64,000 nucleotides of DNA from an uncultured Eggerthellaceae bacterium (GCA_958454405.1 CAUEBO010000001.1:1-64000); one strand, 5' to 3'. Counted from the first letter of the stretch, positions 35,285-43,069 are shown. Notes: generated by a model from the letters alone, not told the origin. Made by a program: numbers and translations.

Positions 35285-36232
35285 TTATCGTACGTGAAGA
35301 GCGAACTTGATCAAGCGAGTGCACAGCTCGGGAAATGAAATCCCGGCCGCTCGCGCAGCGTCAGGCAGAAGCGACGTCCCCGTCATGCCGGGAATGGTGT
35401 TCGTCTCAAGGATCCAACAGGTTCCCTCGTCATCAAGAATGAAATCAGAACGCGACATGCCGCTGCACGAAAGGGCGCGATGCGCACGAATCGCGAGGTC
35501 TTTCACCATAGCCGTCGTCTCGTCATCCAAAGGAGCCGGACAAATATGCTGTGAGCCGCCGGGCGCGTACTTCGAATTGAAATCGTAGAATTCGCTCGTC
35601 GGGACGATCTTGATGATGGGAAGCGCCTCCAGATCATCGTCTCCTATGACGGCGACGGTAAGCTCCGTTCCTCTCACATACCGCTCAATGAGCACCTCGC
35701 CATCAAGCTCGAAAGCTTTCTCGATCGCGTCTTCCGCTTCCGCCGCGCCGTTCACGATGAAAACGCCCAGCGCGCTTCCTTCAGTTCCCGGCTTGACGAC
35801 GCAATGGGTTCCAATCTTGTCGATGATGGATGCCGCGTTCACCTCTTCCCCTGCTTGCAGAGTGACGGAGGGAGGCGTGGAAATGCCTGCTCGATCGTAG
35901 TAGGGTTTCGCTTTCGCCTTGTCCATGGCAAGCGCGCTCGACCAAACCCCTGATCCGGTGTAGGGGAGCCCGATCATTTCCAGAAAGCCCTGGATGGTCC
36001 CATCTTCACCATGCTTACCATGAAGACAGAGGAACGCCACGTCGAACGGCTCGTCAATCAATCGCTTCAAGTCGTCGTTTTCTGCAGGATCCAACACCGT
36101 CACATCGAATCCGGCTTCGCCAAGAGCCTCACGAGCCCCAGCACCGGAAGCTAATGATATCTCCCGCTCCCCGCTTTTCCCTCCTGCGAGCAGCGCTACT
36201 CGACAGTGGCGGGGATCGAAGCAATCAGACAT
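35285..36232 (-). CDS. ddl: D-alanine--D-alanine ligase
   Basis: It joins two D-alanines with ATP to make the D-Ala-D-Ala dipeptide of peptidoglycan precursors. The 315-residue protein shows the Ddl features: LLAGGKSGEREISLASG, LCLHGKHGEDGTIQGFLEMI, PYTGSGVWSSALAMDK, the ATP-grasp VVKPGTEGSALGV and the C-terminal WILETNTIPGMTGTSLLP with metal ligands. The family residue after PYTGSG and the YDFNSKYAPGGS loop suggest the vancomycin-sensitive D-Ala-D-Ala type. ATG 36230-36232 follows GAAAGAAGG. A TATACT -10 (minus, 36270-36275) lies upstream. Confidence 0.95.
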   Translation of the reverse strand: MSDCFDPRHCRVALLAGGKSGEREISLASGAGAREALGEAGFDVTVLDPAENDDLKRLIDEPFDVAFLCLHGKHGEDGTIQGFLEMIGLPYTGSGVWSSALAMDKAKAKPYYDRAGISTPPSVTLQAGEEVNAASIIDKIGTHCVVKPGTEGSALGVFIVNGAAEAEDAIEKAFELDGEVLIERYVRGTELTVAVIGDDDLEALPIIKIVPTSEFYDFNSKYAPGGSQHICPAPLDDETTAMVKDLAIRAHRALSCSGMSRSDFILDDEGTCWILETNTIPGMTGTSLLPDAARAAGISFPELCTRLIKFALHVR

Positions 36233-36315
36233 GCGTCCTTCTTTCATCATCGACGATTACGATTGCAGCAGTATAGCAAACCCTTTTCGGGGGAGGAATC
36301 CCACCATGTGGAAGA

Positions 36316-36344
36316 CTGAATGTTTCACGTGAAACAGGTATACT
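36316..36344 (+). promoter_or_regulatory. rlmN promoter with parS in its spacer
   Basis: TATACT (36339-36344) lies 6 bp before the rlmN ATG, so the message is probably leaderless; no Shine-Dalgarno exists. parS (36321-36336) fills the spacer and reaches the -35 position, so ParB binding would be expected to block RNA polymerase. Confidence 0.55.
36321..36336. other. parS site 4
   Basis: Exact 16-bp core with no extra symmetry. It overlaps the rlmN promoter spacer. Confidence 0.92.
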
Positions 36345-36350
36345 GTAGCT

Positions 36351-37397
36351 ATGGACATGCCTATAAAATCATACGCTCTTCCTGAGCTGAACGATCTCAT
36401 GGCAGATCTTGGTCAGCCTGCGTTCAGAGCAAAGCAAATCGCCCAATGGCTGTACGTGCATCGAGTGCGCAGCTATGATGAAATGACCAATCTGCCCGCT
36501 TCGCTTCGGTCGATGTTGTCTGAACGGTTTCCTCTTTTCGTTCCGACTGTCGTCGAGCGTGCCGTCTCCCACGATGGCACGAAAAAATACTTGATCGAAT
36601 ACCACGACGGTGTGAGAGTTGAAACGGTTTCCATCCCTTCTCGGAACGGCGATCGTTTGACGGTTTGTTTTTCCACGCAAGCAGGCTGTCCCATGGCGTG
36701 CACGTTCTGTGCCACCGGTAAAGAAGGGTTCGTGCGCAACCTTGCTCCTGGGGAGATCGTCGATCAGGTTCTTATCGCCCAAGAAGACGCTGGACATCGA
36801 GTGAGCAATGTCGTAGGAATGGGACAAGGCGAACCTTTCCTCAACTACGACAATTCGCTCGCGGCGCTGCGCATCTTGAACGACCCGAAAGGCCTCGCCA
36901 TAGGCGCACGTCACATGAGCGTATCTACGTGCGGGTTGATTGCGGGCATCGATCGTTTTGCCCAAGAACCCGAGCAATTCACGCTCGCCATCTCATTGCA
37001 TGCCGCGCTCCAAGGCGTGCGTGATGCGCTCATGCCGAACGTGGCGCGGGATGATCTGCCGTCCCTCAAGTCTGTTTTGCAATCGTACGTTGCGAAGACG
37101 AACCGGAGAGTCACGTTGGAATACATCATGATTCGCGATGTGAACGACACGCAGGAAGCTCTCGATGCGCTTTGTTCTTTTTGCTCAGATCTTCTCTGCC
37201 ACGTCAATCTTATTCCCATGAACGCTGTCGATGACTCTCCGCTCCAACCATCAACATCTTCTACCGTGCAGCATTGGCTCTCGACGATCCAAAACCGCGG
37301 AACAGAAGCCACGCTTCGAGAGTCTCGCGGCTCTGATATCGCTGGAGCATGCGGCCAGCTCAAAAATTCATTCAATTCAAGAAACGAGCAAAACTGA
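36351..37397 (+). CDS. rlmN: 23S rRNA (adenine-C2)-methyltransferase RlmN
   Basis: This radical-SAM enzyme methylates C2 of A2503 in 23S rRNA and A37 of some tRNAs. The 348-residue protein has the CxxxCxxC cluster motif (CPMACTFCATG, residues ~115-125), VVGMGQGEPFLNY, the methyl-carrying cysteine regions and the C-terminal LRESRGSDIAGACGQL with the catalytic Cys. It is the only rightward core gene in this part of the left arm. Confidence 0.96.
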   Translation: MDMPIKSYALPELNDLMADLGQPAFRAKQIAQWLYVHRVRSYDEMTNLPASLRSMLSERFPLFVPTVVERAVSHDGTKKYLIEYHDGVRVETVSIPSRNGDRLTVCFSTQAGCPMACTFCATGKEGFVRNLAPGEIVDQVLIAQEDAGHRVSNVVGMGQGEPFLNYDNSLAALRILNDPKGLAIGARHMSVSTCGLIAGIDRFAQEPEQFTLAISLHAALQGVRDALMPNVARDDLPSLKSVLQSYVAKTNRRVTLEYIMIRDVNDTQEALDALCSFCSDLLCHVNLIPMNAVDDSPLQPSTSSTVQHWLSTIQNRGTEATLRESRGSDIAGACGQLKNSFNSRNEQN

Positions 37398-37457
37398 ACC
37401 GGGCGCCCAAGCTCGCTGGGTCACACTCCTGCACTTCTTCTGGAACCTTGCTTAGGT

Positions 37458-37491
37458 CATGATCGATGTTTCACGTGAAACATCGATCATG
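37458..37491. other. parS site 5 (core 37467-37482) in a 34-bp palindrome
   Basis: Exact core with 9 extra symmetric base pairs per side, 60 bp after the rlmN stop. Confidence 0.92.
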
Positions 37492-37538
37492 CGCTTTGTG
37501 CAATTTCGTGCCTATGCAAACACGCACAGGATTCAAAG

Positions 37539-37560
37539 CAATGTTTCACGTGAAACATTG
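37539..37560. other. parS site 6 (core 37542-37557)
   Basis: Exact core with 3 extra symmetric base pairs per side, 75 bp from site 5. Confidence 0.92.
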
Positions 37561-37778
37561 TTCCTCGAACATTCGCCAAAGACTACTCATTAAAGACTAT
37601 TCATGCAGCAGAGAATTTGCAGACTAATTCTTTTGGTCGCTCGAAGCAACATGTATGAAAATTTCCAGCCTTACAAAGAAGAATTATTCAACAACGCCGA
37701 TCGAATCAAGCTAAACGAATTGAAACTTCTTCTGCACGCAAAAAGGGACCGTGCATACGGCCCCTTTCAAAACTACCA

Positions 37779-37796
37779 ATGTTTCACGTGAAACAT
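37779..37796. other. parS site 7 (core 37780-37795)
   Basis: Exact core with 1 extra symmetric base pair per side, 41 bp from site 8. Confidence 0.92.
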
Positions 37797-37814
37797 GTGT
37801 CGAACGAAACTTTC

Positions 37815-37842
37815 TCGTGATGTTTCACGTGAAACATCACGA
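37815..37842. other. parS site 8 (core 37821-37836) over the parB stop
   Basis: Exact core with 6 extra symmetric base pairs per side; the palindrome includes the parB TGA (37837-37839). Confidence 0.92.
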
Positions 37843-38883
37843 AGCAGCAGCGATCAATTCTTCAAAGAGACGCTCGAGATCCTCTTCGTCGGTGAATTCA
37901 ATCTCGATTTTATTCTTACCATGAGCAGATTTCACCTTGACGTTGGTGTGCAGCACATCTTTCAAAGCCCGTGCAACGGTTTTGTACGTTTTCGGCACGG
38001 GCTCTTTCTTCTGCGACGAATCGCTTCGCTTGTTCGAGAACAAACGGGCGATGGCCTCAGCTTCCCGAACTGTCAGCTTTTCTTCAACAAGCTTGTTCGT
38101 AAGCTTCTGACGCCCCTCTTTCGTCGGAATCGAAAGAATCGCCCGTGCATGGCCTGCGGTGATCTTCTCCTCGAACAGCAGTTGCTGGGCTTCTTCAGGC
38201 AGTTCAAGCAGGCGAAGCGCGTTCGCAACCGTTGACCTGCCCTTCGACATAGCTTGCGCTACTTCGGATTGCGTAAGATTCCGCCGCTCCATCATGCGAC
38301 GATACCCATATGCCTCCTCGATAGGATTCAAGTCGGAGCGCTGGACGTTCTCTACAAGGGCCAATTCAAGAGCTTGGTCGTCGTCTGCTTCTTTGATGCG
38401 CACAGGCACAGTTTTCAAACCGACCAGCTTGCAGGCTTGCCACCGCCTCTCACCAGCTATGATCTGGTATTTTTGCGATCCAAGAGGCCTTACCAAGATG
38501 GGCTGGAGCAATCCGTCTTTCTGAATGGAAGCCGCCAGCTCTTCCAAAGATTCCTTCTTGAAATTCGTACGAGGCTGATCTGGATTTGGACTCACGGCGT
38601 CGATGGGTACTTCGTCCGTCCTTCGCTGGACAACGCTCTTGATGGTGACGTGAGCCTCCCCGTCGGCAATCGATTCTTCCTGCTCAATCAACTCCGGAGC
38701 CTCGTTAACCGGTTCAGCAACCTTAACACTGCTGTTCACAGGCTTATTCTCGCCATTGTTCGGCTCATCGCGCTCGACAAGCGTGCGCTGGGGCGCAGCT
38801 TCTATCGGAGCAGCTTCTTCATAAGCGCCGCCGAGCAAAGAGTTCAGCCCTCTTCCCAAGCCGCTTTTCGCAGACTTAGCCAC
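37837..38883 (-). CDS. parB: Chromosome-partitioning protein ParB (Spo0J)
   Basis: ParB binds parS, loads as a CTP-dependent sliding clamp and recruits SMC/ParA. The 348-residue protein has the N-terminal CTP-binding ParB domain (~95-190: GERRWQACKLVGLKTVPVRI, ENVQRSDLNPIEEAYGYRRM), the parS-reading helix-turn-helix (LTQSEVAQAMSKGRSTVANA) and a C-terminal dimerisation segment. An acidic linker occupies residues ~25-90. It starts at GTG 38881-38883, overlapping parA by 8 bp. Its own stop lies inside a parS palindrome. Twenty parS targets are present in this window. Confidence 0.96.
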   Translation of the reverse strand: MAKSAKSGLGRGLNSLLGGAYEEAAPIEAAPQRTLVERDEPNNGENKPVNSSVKVAEPVNEAPELIEQEESIADGEAHVTIKSVVQRRTDEVPIDAVSPNPDQPRTNFKKESLEELAASIQKDGLLQPILVRPLGSQKYQIIAGERRWQACKLVGLKTVPVRIKEADDDQALELALVENVQRSDLNPIEEAYGYRRMMERRNLTQSEVAQAMSKGRSTVANALRLLELPEEAQQLLFEEKITAGHARAILSIPTKEGRQKLTNKLVEEKLTVREAEAIARLFSNKRSDSSQKKEPVPKTYKTVARALKDVLHTNVKVKSAHGKNKIEIEFTDEEDLERLFEELIAAAS

Positions 38884-39862
38884 GTTGTATCACTTCCTTT
38901 GCCAAATCAACGTACGTTTTCGCTCCTTTGCCCGTAGGATCGTACTGGGTAATGGGCTGGCCGAAGCTCGGTGCTTCAGACAACTTGACCGTACGGGGAA
39001 TCATGGTAGAGAAAACCGTTTTACCAAAGTAGCTGCGCACTTCGTCGACTACCTGGCGCGAAAGCGTCGTTCTTCCATCGTACATAGTCAACAGCACGCC
39101 AAAGATATCCAAAGACGGATTCAAGAGGGTTTTGACACGTTTCATCGAATCAAGAAGTTTTGTCACACCTTCCAGCGCGTAGAACTCGCATTGGATTGGG
39201 ATCAAAAGCTTGTCCGCTGCAACAAGAGCGTTCACAGTCAGAAGTCCAAGGGAAGGAGGACAATCAATGAATATGTAGTCGTACCTCCCCCGCAAGCTTC
39301 CCACGGCATCCTTCAAGCGGTTTTCTCGAGCCATTTCCGAAACAAGCTCCACTTCGGCACCTGCAAGGTTGATAGTCGCAGGAATGAGGTCGAGTCCCTC
39401 GCAAACATCAGGGATTATCACGTTCTCAACCGGCACATCGTTCAGCAGGACGTCGTAAATGCAATTCTCAACTTGGCTTTTCTCAATGCCAAGCCCGCTT
39501 GAAGAATTGCCTTGAGGGTCAAGATCGACGAGCAGAACCTGCTTGCCCAGCTCGCCAAGAGCAGCTGAAAGGTTGATAGCGGTTGTTGATTTCCCAACCC
39601 CGCCTTTTTGGTTGATGATAGCCATGACTTTCGTCTGTCCAACCACATGCTTGACAGGCGCTTTGTCCTTCATCGTTTTTATCGGCGTCGGTGTCACTTC
39701 GTGAACGACTTTCGGTTTTACTTCTCGTTCAACGACTTCTACCTGCTCGATGTCAAGTTCGCCTTCAGCTTGCGCATCGTTTTCCGGCTCAACGGGCTTT
39801 TCTGCCCGCTTTGCAGTGTCACCTGTCTTTTTGTCTCGTTTAAGACTATCCAGTAGCCCCAC
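38876..39862 (-). CDS. parA: Chromosome-partitioning ATPase ParA (Soj)
   Basis: This deviant Walker ATPase binds DNA non-specifically and drives origin segregation with ParB. The 328-residue protein has the signature KGGVGKSTT near residue 88, DLDPQGNSSSGLG, and IDCPPSLGLLTVNALVAAD. About 75 acidic/charged residues precede the ATPase domain (KRDKKTGDTAKRAEKPVE...), an extension found in several actinobacteria. GTG 39860-39862 with AAAGGGGG is the start; longer frame upstream runs through parS sites and the promoter. parB follows with an 8-bp overlap. Confidence 0.96.
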   Translation of the reverse strand: MGLLDSLKRDKKTGDTAKRAEKPVEPENDAQAEGELDIEQVEVVEREVKPKVVHEVTPTPIKTMKDKAPVKHVVGQTKVMAIINQKGGVGKSTTAINLSAALGELGKQVLLVDLDPQGNSSSGLGIEKSQVENCIYDVLLNDVPVENVIIPDVCEGLDLIPATINLAGAEVELVSEMARENRLKDAVGSLRGRYDYIFIDCPPSLGLLTVNALVAADKLLIPIQCEFYALEGVTKLLDSMKRVKTLLNPSLDIFGVLLTMYDGRTTLSRQVVDEVRSYFGKTVFSTMIPRTVKLSEAPSFGQPITQYDPTGKGAKTYVDLAKEVIQRG

Positions 39863-39890
39863 AGAGACCCCCTTTCTTAACTGCGATGCC

Positions 39891-39919
39891 AGTATACCCT
39901 GTTTATGTTTCACGTGAAA
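39891..39919 (-). promoter_or_regulatory. parAB promoter overlapped by parS
   Basis: TATACT (39891-39896, minus strand) lies 29 bp before the parA start; the -35 position (39914-39919, TTTCAC) falls inside parS site 9. ParB could autoregulate the operon from here. Confidence 0.6.
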
Positions 39920-39921
39920 CA
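39906..39921. other. parS site 9
   Basis: Exact 16-bp core without extra symmetry, in the parAB promoter, 52 bp from site 10. Confidence 0.92.
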
Positions 39922-39957
39922 ATCGTTGGCGAATCAATAACCCCAACGGTTCCCAAA

Positions 39958-40005
39958 CTTCTCTTTCGCAGAATGTTTCACGTGAAACATTCTGCGAAAG
40001 AGAAG
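39958..40005. other. parS site 10 (core 39974-39989) in a 48-bp perfect palindrome
   Basis: The 16-bp core is extended by 16 perfectly complementary bases on each side, the longest such structure in the window. It lies upstream of parAB and of the divergent DUF559 gene. Confidence 0.95.
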
Positions 40006-40134
40006 AAAGCACGCCAAAGAACCGCTAGCTTCTTGATAGTTTCGAGCAAGCAGTGAACATAGCTCTTGCTTGACGCCCGTTATCGGGCTGCTTGAAGAAA
40101 TGAGTACTATATACAAGGGAAGGAGATGATTCGC

Positions 40135-40542
40135 ATGAGTATAACACGACGACAGACGCTTGCTCAAAGGGCAGCTTACATGAGGACACACATGACATAC
40201 GCCGAAAGAAAACTCTGGCTCTTTTTCTTGCAGGAATATCCTATGCCATTTGTGGCTCAAAAAGTAGTAGGAAACTACATTGTCGATTTCTATTGCAGAA
40301 AAGTACGGTTGAGTATAGAGCTTGACGGAGACTCTCACTACACTCCAAGGCAGAAGCAATATGATCAGACGCGCACGACGTTCCTGGAAATGCTTGAGAT
40401 AAAAGAACTACGATTCACCAATACAGAAGTGTGTGAAAACTTTTCCGGTGTGTGCGAGTTGATCGACAGGGAAGTGAATTCACGTCGAAACGACGTTAGA
40501 TCTGAGCAATATTCTTTTGCGAAACTTGCAAGCAAAAGATAA
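40135..40542 (+). CDS. DUF559 endonuclease-fold protein
   Basis: The 135-residue protein belongs to DUF559, a Vsr/restriction-endonuclease-like fold: MTYAERKLWLFFLQ, FVAQKVVGNYIVDFYCRKVRLSIELDGDSH holds the D...ExD active-site residues, and YDQTRTTFLEMLEIKELRFTN completes the fold. It probably cleaves or binds DNA, but no member is well defined. ATG 40135 is chosen because AAGGAG lies 9 bp upstream; ATG 40126 overlaps that site. It is oriented against the surrounding leftward core genes, is AT-richer, and is bracketed by large parS palindromes, suggesting insertion. Confidence 0.85.
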   Translation: MSITRRQTLAQRAAYMRTHMTYAERKLWLFFLQEYPMPFVAQKVVGNYIVDFYCRKVRLSIELDGDSHYTPRQKQYDQTRTTFLEMLEIKELRFTNTEVCENFSGVCELIDREVNSRRNDVRSEQYSFAKLASKR

Positions 40543-40554
40543 AACCTTCGTTTC

Positions 40555-40594
40555 ACAAGCTTTTGATGTTTCACGTGAAACATCAAAAGCTTGT
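40555..40594. other. parS site 11 (core 40567-40582) in a 40-bp perfect palindrome
   Basis: Exact core with 12 extra symmetric base pairs per side, beginning 12 bp after the DUF559 stop, where a terminator would be expected. Confidence 0.95.
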
Positions 40595-40637
40595 TCGAAG
40601 CATTGAAAAACGATCGCAGATTACAAAAACGCACGAT

Positions 40638-40667
40638 TCTCTAGTGTTTCACGTGAAACACTAGAGA
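40638..40667. other. parS site 12 (core 40645-40660) over the rsmG stop
   Basis: Exact core with 7 extra symmetric base pairs per side; the palindrome contains the rsmG TAG (40661-40663). Confidence 0.93.
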
Positions 40668-41303
40668 GGACGTTTCTGGGCCAATCCTGTTTTCCTCGGA
40701 AGTTTGATTCTTTCCTTCGCAGTTTTTTCGAAGCAGATTATTCTTCGCTGATGATCTTCAAGCGCCACTATTCTATCCGAAATCAATTCCATACCTAGTT
40801 TGTCTTGCAATCCTAAAGCATGGTCCAGTTCTTGTTGCTCTACATGAGCTTTATAACAGATAAGGCGTCCTCCTTTTTGGAGAAGGGGTGCGGCAAGTTC
40901 CATCAGAATCGAAAGCTGAGCAAGTGCCCGGGCCGTTATCGCCGTGAACGCATAAGGGTAGTCTCGTGCGAGGTCTTCTATTCTTCCCGTATAGGTAGAG
41001 ACGTTGTTTAATCCCAATTCTTCTATGAAACCATCGAGGATGGCCGTCTTCTTGCCCACCGAATCGACAAGCAGCGTTCGTCTCCCTGTTTCGATAGCGA
41101 GTGGTATTCCCGGATACCCTGCAACCAGAGCCGATGTCGGCGTACCAGCCTTCAGGTGCAGCGGAAAGCTCAGGCAAACCTATAAGAGAGTCTTCAACAT
41201 GCAGAAGCATGCCGTCTTCCCAAGAAGAAATTCTGGTGATGTTCGTGGTTTTATTGGCTTCTATAACCAACTCTAAATGACGTTGCAACAGATCTTCATG
41301 CAT
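40661..41303 (-). pseudogene. rsmG: 16S rRNA (guanine527-N7)-methyltransferase, single-base frameshift
   Basis: Two overlapping frames together encode RsmG: MHEDLLQRHLELVIEANKTT...WYADIGSG in one, and KKTAILDGFIEELGLNNV...FEKTAKERIKLPRKTG in the other. Removing one A at 41123-41124 (GGTT to GGT on the coding strand) restores DIGSGAGYPGIPLAIETGRR and a 213-residue product of normal length, with the SAM-binding GxGxG intact. RsmG methylates G527 of 16S rRNA. Loss is viable in other bacteria and confers low-level streptomycin resistance. Either a real mutation or a sequencing error is possible. Confidence 0.85.
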
Positions 41304-41330
41304 TGCTTCGCTCCTTCATTACAGAAGCCT

Positions 41331-41359
41331 AGTATAAAGTAATTGTTTCACGTGAAACA
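41331..41359 (-). promoter_or_regulatory. rsmG promoter overlapped by parS
   Basis: TATACT (41331-41336, minus strand) lies 27 bp before the rsmG ATG; its -35 position falls in parS site 13 (41344-41359). AAGGAG precedes the start codon. Confidence 0.55.
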
Positions 41360-41360
41360 A
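41343..41360. other. parS site 13 (core 41344-41359)
   Basis: Exact core with 1 extra symmetric base pair per side, in the rsmG promoter. Confidence 0.92.
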
Positions 41361-41513
41361 ATCATTTGCTGTTATCTCAGTTCCACTCATTCATACTTCA
41401 TCGGCAAAACTCCCAAGCTCCGTACAAGTATTCATCCAAAAAGACCGATCACTCAAATTATCGCAGACGAAACAGCACATAGGCGTTTCTGCATAAGCGG
41501 GCTCCAAAACAGA

Positions 41514-41533
41514 GATGTTTCACGTGAAACATC
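41514..41533. other. parS site 14 (core 41516-41531)
   Basis: Exact core with 2 extra symmetric base pairs per side, in the non-coding gap between jag and rsmG. Confidence 0.92.
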
Positions 41534-41565
41534 CTCAATAGCCGAACTCTGGAATCAATTTCCCA

Positions 41566-41628
41566 GCAAGAACAGGAGGGGACGCAGGAGTGGGAGGGGG
41601 AGCAGGAGCGAGAGTGAGAAAAAACAGG
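41566..41628 (+). other. Purine-rich tract in the jag-rsmG gap
   Basis: The plus strand is strongly purine-biased here (G/A runs with few pyrimidines). The rest of the 41304-41714 gap contains two parS sites, the rsmG promoter and the jag terminator; no gene was seen. Confidence 0.5.
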
Positions 41629-41654
41629 CTCCACCAACAAAATGCTGCGACACG

Positions 41655-41680
41655 AAAAAGGCCCGCAGAAAATGCGGGCC
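41655..41680 (-). terminator. Rho-independent terminator after jag
   Basis: GGCCCGCA (41660-41667) pairs with TGCGGGCC (41673-41680), followed on the minus strand by TTTTT. It ends the rpmH-to-jag operon. Confidence 0.9.
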
Positions 41681-41714
41681 TCCGTGTGCTAGATGCGTCT
41701 TAACTCAACAGCAG

Positions 41715-42233
41715 TTATGCTGGCAAGATGACGACATGGCGGGCACTGCCTTCGCCTTCCGAAGCCGTCTCCACCCGGTCATCGTCGCGCAAGGTGATAT
41801 GAACGATACGCCGCTCGTAAGGCGTCATAGGACGAAGCTTGATGCTCTTATGCTGGCTGGCGGCGCGATTCGCAGACGAACGGGCTATCGACTCGAGCTT
41901 TTCCCGCTGGCGGCCCTTGTACCCTTCGACATCGACCACGACCGGATAACGGTACCCTATCGTGCGCACTGTTATGGCCGAAACGAGGAATTGCAAAGCA
42001 TCCAGCGTCTTGCCATGCCTCCCGATCAGCACGGCAAGATTGTCTCCCGTGATATCGAGGATCAGCTCGCCTTCATCGCCTTCGTACTCGTCGATGGTCA
42101 CTTCACCCACGTCGAAGTACTTGAGAATGTCCTGCAGGGCCCCGATGGCCGTGTCGGCGATGCGATCGAGCTCTTCGTCCGTCAATTCGACGGGTTCTTC
42201 GTCGGCGGTATTCTCAATCTGCTCTTCAGCCAT
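41715..42233 (-). CDS. jag: Jag/KhpB RNA-binding protein
   Basis: The 172-residue protein has a KH-II domain with the GxxG loop variant IGRHGKTLDALQFLVSAI and a C-terminal R3H domain (LRPMTPYERRIVHITL, then a Ser/Arg basic end). The N-terminal Jag domain of longer homologues is missing and replaced by an acidic stretch. KhpB/EloR proteins bind small RNAs and mRNAs and affect cell elongation and YidC-dependent processes. It is cotranscribed with yidC, with a parS palindrome between the two genes; AAGGAG precedes its ATG. Confidence 0.93.
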   Translation of the reverse strand: MAEEQIENTADEEPVELTDEELDRIADTAIGALQDILKYFDVGEVTIDEYEGDEGELILDITGDNLAVLIGRHGKTLDALQFLVSAITVRTIGYRYPVVVDVEGYKGRQREKLESIARSSANRAASQHKSIKLRPMTPYERRIVHITLRDDDRVETASEGEGSARHVVILPA

Positions 42234-42259
42234 ATCCGACTCCTTCTATCGAAAACCGA

Positions 42260-42293
42260 AAGCCTGGATGTTTCACGTGAAACATCCAGGCTT
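42260..42293. other. parS site 15 (core 42269-42284) in a 34-bp palindrome
   Basis: Exact core with 9 extra symmetric base pairs per side, between yidC and jag inside the operon. Confidence 0.93.
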
Positions 42294-42301
42294 GCCTATC
42301 G

Positions 42302-43069
42302 CTACTTCTTCTTTTTCGGGCGAGGCTTCTTCGTCTTGCGCGTAACGTCGACTTCTATCGGCTTCACTTCGATAACTTCTTCCTGCTCGGCGTCCCGGCG
42401 CTTCATGATGCGCAGCGAGATCCTCTGCTGCGCGATGCCGAGAAGGGAAGATGCGCCCCAGAACAAAAGCACGCCTGCGGGCGAGTTCCAGCTGATCCAC
42501 AGCATGAACAGGCTCATGACGGCAGCCATGATGATCATCTGCTTGCGCTGGGCGCTGTTGTTGTTCGCCTGCTGCAGCACCATGGGAAGGAACGTCGCGC
42601 CTGCAAAGATGATCATAAGGATCACATATGGGATAAACGCGCCAATTCCATCAGCGAACGCCTGCGAAGGGGTGGTGACAAGGCTGGGCACCAGATTGTA
42701 GAACTCGTAGGTGGTTCCATGCGTGCGCGATCCCATCTCGTTCAGCACTTGGAACAGCGCGATGAAGATAGGCATTTGCAGAAGCATGGGAAGGCAGCCG
42801 GCAATCGGGTTGAACTTCACTTCCGCGTAGAGCTTCTGCATCTCCTGGTTCAAGCGCTGCGGATCGTCACCGTACTTCGTCTGCAGTTCCTGGATGAGCG
42901 GCTGCACTTTCTGCATGCCGTACGTCGATTTCGTCTGCTTGTGCATCAAGGGCGAAATCAACACGCGGAATATCACCGTAACCACGATGATAGCCAAGCC
43001 CCAGTCGCCGCATACATTGTAGAAGAACTGGATGACGTCGAATATCCAGTCCTTGAATACGTCCCACAT
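42302..43069 (-). CDS. yidC: Membrane protein insertase YidC
   Basis: The 255-residue Oxa1/YidC-type insertase has about five TM helices and the 60KD_IMP core: WGLAIIVVTVIFRVLISPLM with the conserved groove arginine, the cytoplasmic hairpin (MQKVQPLIQELQTKYGDDPQ), and FNPIAGCLPMLLQMPIFIALF. The C-terminal tail is very basic (TRKTKKPRPKKKK) and probably contacts the ribosome. It lacks a lipobox, unlike Firmicute SpoIIIJ. It lies 108 bp downstream of yidD in the rpmH operon. Confidence 0.95.
   Translation of the reverse strand: MWDVFKDWIFDVIQFFYNVCGDWGLAIIVVTVIFRVLISPLMHKQTKSTYGMQKVQPLIQELQTKYGDDPQRLNQEMQKLYAEVKFNPIAGCLPMLLQMPIFIALFQVLNEMGSRTHGTTYEFYNLVPSLVTTPSQAFADGIGAFIPYVILMIIFAGATFLPMVLQQANNNSAQRKQMIIMAAVMSLFMLWISWNSPAGVLLFWGASSLLGIAQQRISLRIMKRRDAEQEEVIEVKPIEVDVTRKTKKPRPKKKK

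Larger units (their letters stand above)
37398..37836. other. Non-coding gap with four parS sites
   Basis: The 439-bp convergent gap between rlmN and parB is AT-richer than its surroundings and holds parS sites 5-8. A 62-codon frame (37603-37791) has no ribosome-binding site and runs into a parS; it is not considered a gene. Confidence 0.6.

Noticed and set aside
34792..35338. Overlapping short frames between the tail-anchored gene and ddl
   Set aside because: They read through the parS palindrome in several frames and have no coding signal.
37603..37791. 62-codon frame between rlmN and parB
   Set aside because: No ribosome-binding site, ends in a parS site, no similarity recognised.
41343..42701. 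450-codon plus-strand frame over the rsmG-jag gap, jag and yidC
   Set aside because: It runs antisense to two clear genes and through two parS sites; the sequence has no domain.
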